Assembly: GCA_025084515.1 (NCBI GenBank)
Contig: JAJAGP010000951.1
Coordinates: 124,001 to 188,000, forward strand
Source of the DNA: Ancistrus triradiatus
Taxonomy: Eukaryota; Chordata; Actinopteri; Siluriformes; Loricariidae
Direction: 5' to 3'
Length of the DNA stretch: 64,000 bases
Each line of letters begins with the position of its first letter. The stretch's first letter is position 1. Shown here in pieces: positions 1-10,385 of the stretch. The notes under the pieces were generated by a model, which ran no database searches, was not told where the DNA came from, and saw nothing but the letters and a program-made list of their open reading frames with translations. The position numbers were made by a program, and so were the translations under genes.

Positions 1-335
1 GTGTCCACGGAGGGTCATATGAGCGATTGAGAGCGGAGAAGATAATCACACAGATAATCATCAGGGAACAAGGAAACATTACAGCGGGGTCTGATCAGCC
101 TCTCCTGACGGAGATTTCTCCGTAGTGTTTGTGCTTCGACGTGATAAAAACTCAGGGTTGGTTTAAGTAAACCTGCTACCGAGCAGCTTAGCTTCATGGA
201 GTATGTTGCCGGAGTAACTGACACCAAGTTACGCTGAACTTGCTTTGTGAAACCGGAAGCCTAGAGTATCCGTAAACTCTGAGTCAACTTACTCCGAGTT
301 TTCACTAAACCTGCTTTCTGAAATACCCCCCAGGA
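1..335. mobile_element. probable DNA-transposon (MITE) end fragment
   Basis: The stretch ending AAACCTGCTTTCTGAAATACCCCCC, preceded by alternating ACTC/GAGT motifs, resembles the ends of fish Harbinger- or hAT-type non-autonomous elements. The partner end lies outside the window, so the family stays open. Confidence 0.4.
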
Positions 336-1560
336 CGCATTGACTTATTGGAAAAGGGGAAAAAATCTGAATCATCTACCTAGCAAATTGAGATTGGTTT
401 TTAATATGGTTTTGGAAACATTATTTGGGCCATATGTTCGTTTAGACAAATTTCAATTACTGTAGATAGTATTGAGTTAAAAAGAGAATCTGAAGTAATT
501 AGAGGCCATTAAAATGCAATTAAAAAGTGGTTTTAGCTGCCAGTGGTGCTGGACTAGTTTAATCATTCTACCATGCAGCTCATTTTAGAATAGTTGAAGA
601 GCTGCCAACCTTCTACAGATGATAGAAAGCTCTGTGGTTATGGTGTTGTAGAGTTATAGGATAATTCAAAACATAATGTATTTGGCATGTTTCAAGTGAG
701 ACTGAGAAAAGTGAAATTACCTTTCCACAGCTGATCTCAGATACTTAGAGCAACGAATGAATATTAAATAATTAAATAAAAGCATTTGAACTCACTAAGT
801 CTGATATGTTTAGCTTGTACTGATTCTAACAGTCCTTCAGCACGTTATGAGGTGACCTTTCACATTTCACTGAGCTTTTAAGTTTATTTTAATGAGTTCT
901 GTGCCGTTTCTGTTCCTTAAGTCTGACCATTTAAATGTCATTAGTGATTAATCATTTCCGTGAATGCCCTGACACTGGCTCAGTTTACTCGATTTGGCAC
1001 TTTTTACTGTCGTAAGTTAACTAACTGGATGCTCACATACAAATTAGTATGCTAGCATATGACGGCACTTCCAAACAGTGCGTCCAGGATTCTAAACATT
1101 TGATTTGTTACATGACATAAGAAATGTCCTGCCGATTTTACCCCAAAAACGTGACGTTCGGGTTAAAACGGGACAAGTTTCGCACGCTAGAAATACAGCT
1201 TAGCGTATTAATATATAAGAGGTAATGCTGTTATAGGCCAGCAGAGGGCGACGTTTACTTCACGTAATGTTCTTCAACCCCAAAACACTAAAGCTATTTA
1301 TTTTGAAAGAGCGTCATAAAATTAAACAGATCATATTCTGATTAAACAGAATACGTAAGTTATTCATATTCAAACCTGTTTAAAACTGCTATGAAGGTTC
1401 CAGTTACAGTTCCTGCTCCTGTATTCCTACCAAGCCTGGTTTGCAGGTTCTCTACTGTATCATAGGTGCAATCAAACCCTGGCATAATGCCAACTGGTTA
1501 ATCTACATGCGTCTATTGGCTACAAAGGCAACGTCACGAACATCAGTTTCAGATAGTGAG
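336..1560. other. non-coding, no gene recognised
   Basis: AT-rich single-copy-looking DNA downstream of the minus-strand serpin. No coding exon recognised. It contains a strong CTCF-like motif at 1236-1253. Confidence 0.5.
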
Positions 1561-1579
1561 TCGTTGCTTTTTATATCTG

Positions 1580-1585
1580 TTTATT
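1580..1585 (-). terminator. candidate polyadenylation signal of the minus-strand serpin
   Basis: AATAAA on the minus strand, about 90 nt past the stop codon (1677-1675). The position suits a short 3'UTR. No transcript evidence is available. Confidence 0.45.
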
Positions 1586-1674
1586 TTTCCAGCAAAAACA
1601 AATCGCACATTTAGGACAAATCAGTTGTTGGATTAAGACTTATTCCAGTTGGACTGGATGAAGGCAGGACGTAG

Positions 1675-3947
1675 TTATGCAATCGGATTGTTGATCTTGC
1701 CCATGAACAAGATGCTTCTGGTGTTTTTCTTGAGGATAAAGACCAGGAAGGGTCTGTTGACATCAATAACTCTTCGCACCGTTGAACGGAAAATCACCTC
1801 CACGGTGGTAGCGCCAGCTGCTTCAGTGCCCTTCTCGTCAACGCTGAGGACTGCTTGGTGTAGAACCTGTTGAGATGTTGACTTACAGTGATTCTTTATT
1901 CTGGTTTACAGAGCAACAGAGTCTGTAGCAGTCAGTAACCTTCTGTAAGTATCTTCAGAACATGACCAATAACAATTAAATGATTGACATATTATTATTG
2001 GTTTAAACATCCCAGGTACTCACCAAACCCATTCTTCTCATCAGCAGTGCCCAACCTATTCAGAACTCGTTAATATTTTGTACTAACAACAACAACTATC
2101 CAACACTGAACCTAACTTGCATTGGAAGTTTGAGAAAATAACATCTGGTGAAGATAAATAACTGGTAATTTCAGCATTGGGTTTCCATGAAAGGTCACTG
2201 GAGTGTTTGTGTTTCCTTCACCACAATGATCTCAGGATGTTCTGACTTCTGAGATCACCAAGTCTGGAACTGAACCATCTGAAGAAGCTGTGCCTGGATT
2301 CCATGTGATGTGGTAGAAGGAGAAGCTGGAACTATCTTACACTGATCTTCTCTGTAGACCAATGGTTGTCTCTCCCAAACCCAAACAAGCCCATGATGGC
2401 TCTGGAGGTTTTTCAGGACCAGAATTGGGAACCAAGAGCCAAAGAAAACTCAACCTGCTGGTTGAGATGCTGGTTACATTTGAATATGTTGTTCGTACAC
2501 TGAGTCTGTTGTCAGTCTGGTTTGAATTTGCCACCAAAATTGAGCTGAACCCTATTGTTAGAAAGGATAACCAGAAGAACCAGTCCACCTTTGAGGACCT
2601 ACTATCTTCTAAACCATCTTTGTACCAGTCCCACCATTTCACGCCAAATCAGTTCACATACAGGCTTAGTCGAAGGGGTATTCACAGCTTTCTCCACATA
2701 CCTTTGAAACTTTCAGTGGTCCCTCGCTGATTCCGGACAGGTCTGCATGGTCCGAGAATACATCAGCTATGCCCATTTCTGTCAGTGTCTCCGCAAGAGA
2801 GATGGAGGCTGAGATGGAGAACTTGGGAATACGAAGCTCGACAGGTCTGAAAAGGAAAAAAAAACATGAAACCTTATAGAAGGAAAACACAACTTTGAAT
2901 TTTAGAAATGATAATGGCTGAGCAAAAACAAAGGCATTACAGTTTGAAGGCTTTTCTCATCCAGTATTTGATTTGCTCAATGTTGATGTTCTTCTCCACC
3001 TCCTCCATTTTCCCCTTATCGGGCATGACGATTACCATGGATGTGTTGCTATCATAAGGCAATTTGACGAAAGTTGTGAAGTTGGCTCGGTCCACGTAGA
3101 CACTGTACGACTTGTTCTGTGAAGACATCATGTCAACGGACACTGTGGTGTCCTTGTCGACGTGGAAGTCTGCTTTCTGGGTGTACCCCTCCGGGAACGG
3201 GGTCTCCCATTTACCTTCAGGAAAGAACTATCCGTATCACACTCACAAGTCATTATGATTTTTATAATTTTTGAAACACTGATGGTGTGTAGTACCTTTA
3301 AAATAAATGTAGTTGATGAGCATGATCAGAGTTGCTGTATCCAGGTCTTTGACCATGTCCGTGATCATGTCATTGGTCTTTTTGGCAATGAACTTGTTGA
3401 TCTCTTGTGCAGCCACTTCAGGGTTGGCAAAGTCCACGCTGAAGGCCTCTCCATGGTAGAAGTGCTGGATGTCCTTCAGAAACTGGTCGACTGGTTTGAA
3501 ACCTTCCCGTATGGCCAGAGCTCCTCCCGTCTCCAGCAGCATGGCATTGTGACCATGACCCAGCATGTGCAGAAGGTGCTCATAGCCTTCGTTGACCTGT
3601 TCGGGCGTCAGGTCCTTGTAGCCCAGAGTGCTGAAGATCTGCGAGTGGGTATCTCCCTTGGCACCCAGAGCCAGCATGGACAGAGCCGTGGAGATGCTCA
3701 GTGGAGAGAAGAAGATGTTCTTGCCCTTGGCATCAGGGTGGCTCTCGAGCTTCTTGTACAGGCTGAAGGCGAAGTCGGCATTGTGAGGTGAGAGCTTGTG
3801 GCAGGCCAAATCTTCTCCATCATGACTGTGATGGTGTTCGTGCTTCACTTGGTGATCAGCCGAACCATCATGGCCCTTGTGGTGGTCAGCGCAGGCTGCC
3901 ACCAGGAGGAGCGCAAACGTCAGACAGCCTTGGATCCTTCCCCACAT
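1675..3947 (-). CDS. serpina1: alpha-1-antitrypsin-like serpin (clade A), intact, P1 Arg
   Basis: Secreted serine-protease inhibitor of the SERPINA1 type. Coding exons on the minus strand: 3947-3296, 3214-2941, 2846-2702 and 1866-1675. All junctions have GT/AG signals and the phases fit (652+274+145+192 nt), giving 420 residues, against 418 in human SERPINA1. ATG 3947 is chosen over ATG 3962 because the acceptor CAG (3955-3953) falls between them. Residues 1-20 form a signal peptide (MWGRIQGCLTFALLLVAACA), followed by a His-rich stretch up to about residue 50. Serpin core motifs include NIFFSPLSIST and, near the end, NRPFLVFI and LFMGKINNP. Exon 3 has three N-glycosylation sequons (NKS, NFT, NTS). 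The hinge GTEAAGATT is canonical. Counting 15 residues from P15 Gly puts Arg384-Ser385 at P1-P1', where human alpha-1-antitrypsin has Met-Ser. The prime side is one residue longer than in human. Inferred: a liver plasma inhibitor of trypsin-like proteases. Exon and intron calls are sure; the target protease is not known. Confidence 0.93.
1867..2701 (-). other. intron 4 of the intact serpin, enlarged
   Basis: 835 bp, while the same intron of the other copy is only 63 bp. Frames of about 100 residues are open on both strands near 2337-2730, but they show no family I know and no codon pattern to separate them from chance. Perhaps an old insertion. Confidence 0.6.
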
Positions 3948-4409
3948 TTTATCTGTAAACACAGATTTAAAAACAACAGAGAGTGGGTTCTTAAGATGTT
4001 AATATATAAAACAGAAGACCTTCAGCGTGCCTTTCTGAAATTCACCTGGTTGGTGTTTATCATCTGTGGATCATCATATTTGAAGAAACCAAACCTAGTT
4101 TGTATTGATTTGAACCAACCATAACCTCTCACTTACACTTATTCTCTAATTTTTCACCCGCCTATATTTAAGATATTTTGTTAAAGATTTTTGTTTGTAA
4201 TCATTACAAATCATTACATTTTCTTTAGCACTTTCCATGTCACCTGTCAGGACAGTCATTGTTACTAAACCCATGGTTATAAAGATTGTTTGAATAAATA
4301 AAAGCTCTTTAAGCGCATAGATGTCCTAAAGGCGAAGCAGAGATGCCACGACTTTCAAATAAGTAAAAGCGATTCATTAGCAGGTCCAAAGTAAAATTTG
4401 GGTACTTAC

Positions 4410-4431
4410 AGTCCATGTGCTCTCAGCAGCA
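4410..4431 (-). other. probable non-coding first exon of the minus-strand serpin
   Basis: A good donor (GTAAGTACC, minus strand, starting at 4409) lies about 30 bp downstream of a TATA box, and the next acceptor is just before the serpin ATG. Human SERPINA1 also begins with non-coding exon sequence. The exact 5' end is a guess from TATA spacing. Confidence 0.55.
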
Positions 4432-4454
4432 GCTCGTCCCGTATATTTGCTCCA

Positions 4455-4499
4455 TTTTATAGAGTAAGAATTGACCGATTGACATCCTTTAAACATTAA
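4455..4499 (-). promoter_or_regulatory. serpin core promoter: TATA box plus HNF1-like element
   Basis: On the minus strand a TATAAAA (4461-4455) is preceded, 22 bp upstream, by TTAATGTTTAAAGGAT (4499-4484), inside GGTTAATGTTTAAAGG, which resembles the liver HNF1 site GTTAATNATTAAC. The same 16-mer at about the same spacing stands in front of the other serpin copy. HNF1 control of SERPINA1 is established in mammals; its role here is inferred. Confidence 0.6.
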
Positions 4500-4764
4500 C
4501 CATTTTGAGCTCTGTGGAGACAAACATCACCTTGCACTCTTGGACTCCATGCAGTGATGCAAGATACTGAAAGGTACCTCGCATTCGGGGTAAATCTGTG
4601 AAATTTTTTAAAATAGGTGACAATAACAAGTTACATATTTTTGCATATTTGTTCTCTGCTAAAAACAGTTTTCGTATTTGACTTGTACATAAGAGAATCT
4701 TGAACGAATCCCTTCAGTTATCTGCAAATAAAATCTTCCTGAAATAATCTCTAAAAAATATACA

Positions 4765-5245
4765 TTCACCGGTCATTTGACTGCTTGTTAATGCAAATAT
4801 CTAATCGGCCAATCACACGGCAGCAACTTGATGCATTTGGGCACGTACACATGATCAAGATGAGCTTCTGAAGCTCAACCTGTGAATGAAAGGTGATTTA
4901 AGTGATTTTGAACATGGCATTGTTGTTGGTCTGAATATTTCAGAAATTTCTGATCTACTGGGATTTCACACACAGTGCCATCTCTAGGGTTTACAGAGGT
5001 ACAACCGAGGTATGCACCTATCACGTCGATCCTTGAAGCAGATGGGCTTCAATAGCAGAAAAACACACCAGGTGGTCAGCTAAAAACTTGGACAAATGTT
5101 GCCTGGTCTGATGAGTCTGGATTTCTGCTGTGGGAGTCGGATGGTAGGTTCAGAATTTGGCGTAAACAGCATGAAACATGGATCCGTAAACCTCCAGGAA
5201 ACCAAACCTCTAAGCATCTGGATGTTCTCCAAAGATCTGCTCCCA
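4765..5245 (+). mobile_element. Tc1/mariner-like transposon remnant
   Basis: Starts with CATTCACCGGTCATTTGAC, like the ends of the common fish Tc1 family whose ends read CACTCACCGGCCACTTTATT. Then follow decayed transposase parts: GGTGATTTAAGTGATTTTGAAC, the TACAACCGAGGTATGCA region and TTGCCTGGTCTGATGAGTC (WSDES motif). Large internal deletions, no open frame, and the 3' half is missing. The last 60 bp include KHG-like transposase code from a related element. Confidence 0.75.
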
Positions 5246-5582
5246 CCGTTAAGCATGGCTGAGGGTCCTTAAGCGGCATCTGGTCAAAAATCATAAGGTC
5301 AAAAACTTAGTTGACTTTCAGAGAAGCCTGAGTGTTGGACTTTTGTCTTCACTCTGAGTAGAGTTGAAGTTGATGTGAATCGTGCTTAGGCAATGCTACC
5401 TGTTAATAACGATGATGTTGAAGTTTAATTTACCTTTATAAACTGTTCTATGGTGCTTCTGTAACTCCTTGAGGCTGTTATCGATGTTTTTTAAGGTGAG
5501 CACGTCAGGAATTCTCTCCTCATTAATCAACTTTGAGGTTTTCGTCTGGCCCAAGAGCAATTCTTCTTCACTGCTGCTGTTC

Positions 5583-5790
5583 TTATAGAACAACAAAGGG
5601 CATTGTTGGATGAAAATTTGCTCTTTTGTGTATATTTTGATCTTGATCTGACTCTGGTGGTCTTGTGTTTTCGGTCATGACCCAGACCTCATGACGATAG
5701 GTGAGAGTGGGGACGTAGCTCGACCGATAAATTGTGAGCTTCACTTTATGGCTCAGCTTCTTCTTCACCACTATATTCCATCTCACAGTC
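5583..5790 (-). mobile_element. LINE reverse-transcriptase fragment
   Basis: Minus-strand translation contains YVPTLTYRHEVWVMTE, the C-terminal part of RT as seen in many fish LINEs (typical form YVPTLTYGHELWVMTE). Only about 40 recognisable residues remain. Confidence 0.65.
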
Positions 5791-5798
5791 AAATTCTG

Positions 5799-6915
5799 CA
5801 TTGATTACAAAATACGTCTTTTAATTTATAAAGCTCTACATGGCCTGGCCCCACATTATCTGAGTGACCTCTTAGAGTTTTACAATCCAACTCGTCTACT
5901 TCGTTCGCAGGGTGCAGGACTTCTTTTAGTTCCTAGAATTAAAAAGTCACAGCCGGGGGAAAGGCTTTCTCATACATGGCCCCCCAACTATGGAATAAAC
6001 TTCCCACTTTCGTTCGAGACTCAGACACTCTCCAAAGTTTTAAGTCTAGGCTAAAGACATACTTATTTACACAGGCTTTTGACTAGATTTAGACCAGGAT
6101 GCAAGGCTTGGGTCACTGGGGCCGGAGTCTGGAGTCATGTCTGGCCTGCCTGCCTTGTCCGTTAGCCGGGAGTGTCGGGTGGGGCGGTCTGGCTGAACTG
6201 GGCTTTGGTCCTCGTGATCTTGACTCATGCATCCTTGCCTTAGAATAAGGGCAGAGCTGGGGGTTCATAGTCAAAGAGTCTTATGGTGATCAGAGACGTT
6301 GGGTTGCTGTCTTCTGCCTCCCGTGGGGTTGCCAATGTCTCATGTGATCCCTCTTGGGCTGTGTTTCCTACCAGTTCTCCTCTTTCTAGCTTTCTAGCTA
6401 TGCTGCTATAGCTAATGCTGCCGGGGTCTCATGCTACACTTGGCATCAGTGATTGTTAATAGACACTGTGCTCTTAATCAATAACTAATTACATTTTTCT
6501 GTTTTCTCTCCGAGCTGTGTTCCGGCAGTTCCGGTCCCACACATGATGTTCATCTGCTGGAGCTCCAGTCAAGCTGCTTCCGTCAGCAGCCCCAACCCCA
6601 TCATACCCGGGCCACTTAATGTCGATGTGCATAATTCACATTTTATATCGAACTTTGACTCCATGACTTTAGTTTCGCTCTTAGATTTATCATCTACGCC
6701 GCCCAAGGAGGTTGGGTCCCTTTTTGAGTCTTGGTCCTCCCAAGGTTTCTTCCTAGAACTAGGGAGTTTTTCCTTGCCACTGTCGCCCTAGGTTTGCTCA
6801 ATTTGGGATTGGACGTAGTTATTAGAAGATAATCTAAACTTGTAAAGTTGCTTTGAGACAATGCTCCATTGTAAAAAGCGCTACATAAATAAATCTGACT
6901 TGACTTGACTTGACA
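5799..6915 (+). mobile_element. L2-type LINE, 3' end (RT C-terminus and tail)
   Basis: Encodes YKIRLLIYKALHGLAPHYLSD, LLRSQGAGLLLVPR and RLKTYLFTQAF in order, with one frame change: the C-terminus of L2/CR1-like ORF2. Then follow an untranslated tail including TTTGAGACAATG and AAAGCGCTACATAAATAAA, and a short (GACTT)n end at 6897-6915. The 5' part is absent, as usual for truncated LINE copies. Part of the middle (6100-6650) may be another insertion. Confidence 0.75.
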
Positions 6916-7261
6916 ATCCCTCTTCCCATCACTCATGAACTAGACCCCAATATACTCAAACTCCACTTGGGGTAGATTCTCACCACCTACCATTAATGCT
7001 GCTCAATGGTCGCTCTGAAAGTGCCACAGTGCCTTATGTGATGCTCCCAAAAACAGATATCTGACATTAAGAGGGTGTGAGGGGTTTAAAATAGGATCAT
7101 ATGTTGTGCTTTTGTCAATGACAGGTTCTTATGTTCCTGTTTAGAATCCAGTTATCAGTTAAAGACAGGGCGCTACTGTTACAGTTCATGGTTGCTTGAA
7201 CGCAGCAGCTGCACAGGTTGCGTAAGAACAAGTTGCATCACCGTACGAAGAGGGAAGGGTT

Positions 7262-7349
7262 TTAATGTTTAAAGGATTTTTGCTCAGAAAATTCTGACCC
7301 TGCAAAACATCCCATCATCAGTCTGTCTGCCGCAGAGACGCCGCTGAAG
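7262..7349 (+). promoter_or_regulatory. relic promoter and first exon of the broken serpin
   Basis: TTAATGTTTAAAGGAT (7262-7277) is identical to the element in front of the intact serpin. After 23 bp, where TATAAAA would be expected, the sequence reads TGCAAAA (7301-7307). A GTAAG donor at 7350 closes a probable non-coding exon 1. The alignment with the other promoter is direct; loss of TATA function is inferred. Confidence 0.55.
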
Positions 7350-7942
7350 GTAAGAAGGTAATCGAACTGTTCAATAAATAAAGGGTAAGGATTATAATAA
7401 GATCGTACATCTGCTGCTGATCATATAAATCACGTACGTTTAACCAGGTTTATTAACATAAGGGCTTTAACAGAGTTTATTCTTTCTTGTTTGGTCTTTT
7501 GTTTTATAGCTTAAAAGAGTAGGTGAATAAATCAGGGATACTGAAGGGATACAGAAGATCCCACTGCAGCACTGATTTATTTATTTATGTATTATTTTAG
7601 TATGACAGGAGTTCACAACTTGAGAGCAGATCATGACTTAATCCAGTTCGGGGGTGGGGACTGGGGGGCAGGGTTATCCACCAGCACAGGGCACAAGGCG
7701 AAAATCAGTCCTGGATAGAGCACAAGAACATCACATGACACTGCACAGCCACTCAGATTGATACACTTTAGAAAGTCCAATCACTCTAACTCATGTCACT
7801 GGAATGTATGGAGGACATGAGACTAAAACCTGGGTCTCGGGAGCTTAGAGGAGCCAGCTCTAACCATTCCATGACCATGCCACCCTGTGTTTCTTCAGGA
7901 GAGTGAATAAGTGATTTTTTTCTTCTTCCTTCAGGTGATAAA

Positions 7943-9705
7943 ATGTGGAGGAACATCCAGTACTGTCTGAGCTCTTCTCCTGATGGTGGTCTCGGCCTCG
8001 CCCAAGCATGGCCACAACCATAAAGGCCATCTGTCTGACCATCATCACGATCACGGGCACCATGGCAATGCTGAACATCACCCCTCTCCTGATCAGTCCT
8101 ACTCAAAACTCTCACCTCACAATGCTGACTTCGCCTTCAGCCTGTACAAGAAGCTCAAGAACCACCCTGACACCAAGGGCAAGAACATCTTCTTCTCTCC
8201 ACTGAGTATCTCCACAGTTCTGTCCATGCTCGCTCTGGGCACCAAGGGTGAGACCCACTCGCAGATCTTCAGCACTCTGGGCTACAGCGACCTCACGCCC
8301 GCTCAGGTCAACAAAGGCTATGAGCACCTTCTGCACCTGCTGGGTCACGGTCACGATGCCATGCTGCTGGAGATGGGAGGAGCTCTGGCCATCCGGGACG
8401 GTTTCAAACCAGTTGACCAGTTTCTGAAGGACATCCAGCAATTCTACCATGGAGAGACCTTCAGCGTGGACTTTGCCAAACCTGAAGTCGCTATGCAAGA
8501 GATCAACAAGTTCATCGCCAAAAAGACCAACGACACGATCACGGACATGGTCAAGGACCTGGATCAAGACACCATGATGATGCTCATCAACTACATTTAT
8601 TTTAAAGGTAGGTAACAATAAAAGAAAAACGTCTTTGCGTCTTGAAAGTTTTTAAGAATTGATTTCCCTGTTTGAAGGTAAATGGGAGAAGCCTTTTGAA
8701 GTGGAATATACCCACAAAGCCGACTTCCACGTTGACAAGAACACGAAGGTGATCGTTGATATGATGACAAAGACGATCTGGTACAAGTACTACAGGGACG
8801 GGGAGAACTTCACCTCTATCATCATGGTGCTCTACAAAGGAAAGTCCTGCTTGATGGTCATTCTGCCTGATTACATTTACATTTACAGAGCGACTTACAA
8901 TTGGTACAGTCTTACAATCCAAGCAATTGTGGGTTAAGGGTCTTGCTCAAGGACCCAACAGTGGTAGCTTGGCAGAGGTGGGATTTGAACCCTGGACCTT
9001 CTGGTTCAGAGTCCAGTACCTTAACCGCTAGGCTACCACAGCCCCTGATGAGGGGAAAATGGACGAGGTGGAGGCAAACATCAACCAGCAACAAATCAAG
9101 AACTGGCAACACCAAGCCTTCAGAATGTAATTTTATTTTCTTTCACTTGAGATCATCTCACCGGGGTTAAAGCTTCTGAAGTTGCCATGAAGCTCTGACC
9201 TAGTGTAACATTTCTCCAAGAAATTTGGAATTGTTTGATGGTAGCTTCCATGCGAGTCCAGTCCTAATCCATAATCTCTAATGTGCCTTTCTACTTTAAT
9301 GTCAGGTCTTTAAGACTTTCCATGCCCAAGTTCTCCATCTCGTCCAAGCTCACTCTTGATGACACTCTGAAGGAACTGGGAATCCCCGATGCCTTCTCAG
9401 ACCGTGCAAACTTCTCTGGGATCAGTGAGGACACCAAGCTCAAGGCTTCCAAGGTATGTGATTTGGTGCACCAATAAGTTATAGACCATATTATCTATTA
9501 ACATTCTTCTCCACAGGTTCTCCACCAGACAATTCTCAAAGTTGACGAGAGGGGAACCGAAGCAGCTGTAGTCACCACTATAAAGGCCATGCAGATGTCC
9601 AGGCCACCCCCCATGAATGTCAGTCGACCCTTCCTGGTCTTAATAATTGAGGAATCCAGTCAGACCATTCTCTTCATGGGCAAGATCATCAATCCCAGCC
9701 TATAG
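7943..9705 (+). pseudogene. alpha-1-antitrypsin-like serpin, broken by frameshift and SINE insertion
   Basis: Second SERPINA1-type copy, head to head with the intact one. Exons read 7935-8607, 8678-9126, 9306-9453 and 9517-9705, with normal GT/AG junctions, plus a probable non-coding first exon ending at the donor at 7350. Two lesions are seen. First, reading from ATG 7943 (MWRNIQYCL) runs out of frame after codon 9 and stops at TAA 8021-8023; compared with the intact gene, 5 bp are missing, and the serpin frame resumes only from 7983. Second, a reverse-oriented tRNA-SINE sits in exon 3 after ILPD, adding 178 bp with its target duplication (not a multiple of three) and a stop. Apart from these the exons are well preserved: His-rich N-terminus (about 12 His), core motifs, hinge GTEAAVVTT, Met-Ser at P1-P1' and the end LFMGKIINPSL. 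Splicing out or an assembly error could rescue one lesion, but hardly both. Most likely a fairly young pseudogene. Confidence 0.88.
8872..9043 (-). mobile_element. tRNA-derived SINE in exon 3 of the broken serpin
   Basis: Reverse copy of the window's common SINE: read on the minus strand it starts GGGGCTGTGGTAGCCTAG with an A-box-like part, has the B-box-like GGGTTCAAATCC, and ends in TGTAAATGTAAATG. CCTGAT is present on both sides (8866-8871 and 9044-9049), as expected of a target-site duplication. The serpin codons for ...ILPD and DEGKMDEV resume exactly across it. Confidence 0.9.
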
Positions 9706-10385
9706 GGGTCTCCACGAACTTTGGGGTTCTGTAGGAACCTGACTCAGGAGCCCAAGGCTGTGTTAAATGGGAAGACCGACTTTAATTATTAATGTCAACA
9801 ATGTTTTTTGTGTGCCGTCAAGAAGAACTGATGAATAACAACATCGGTTTGGCAATTAGACGAAATATTTCCATCCATTAATTAAGCTTGGTGTTCTGTA
9901 AAAGTAATCTTTACGCTCAAGCTCCGTCGATCCAGAACGAGCACCTTCAGAGGAATCCATCCAGACATCAAGACTAACATCTGATGAGTCTCTGGAGTTA
10001 CGCAAACCTCTTTGAAGACCTAAAAGCATCCAGATTAAAACATAAATCATTCAAAGCCAAAGTGAGCAGCCAAAGGAGTCAAAACTGTAGAAACCCCATC
10101 CTGCTCTGGACCGGTTCTCATAAATAGACAAAAAACATTTAATAGTTCAGCCTTAAGCACCTTCATAAAACAAAACAACTGGTGCTTGTGCAAACTTTTT
10201 TGTTTAATCTGCTTGTGTGCTCAGTCGATATGCCGCCCTCTCCAAATAATCAATCGGGGGATTGATCCCGAGTTTAAGAGGGCAAGGAGATTAGCTCTGA
10301 TTTGAGCTCTCAGGACTGACTACATCACTTATTAGTCGTTCAAAGGGTGCTGCACTGCTGAAACCCTTCACCCCTCTGCACTTTA
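9706..10385. other. non-coding, no gene recognised
   Basis: Flank downstream of the broken serpin. I see no exon, no repeat family and no clear polyadenylation signal here. Confidence 0.5.

Noticed and set aside
8112..8618. Minus-strand frame of 168 codons over the broken serpin
   Set aside because: Antisense shadow of serpin exon 2; the same shadow is seen opposite the intact gene at 3162-3791.
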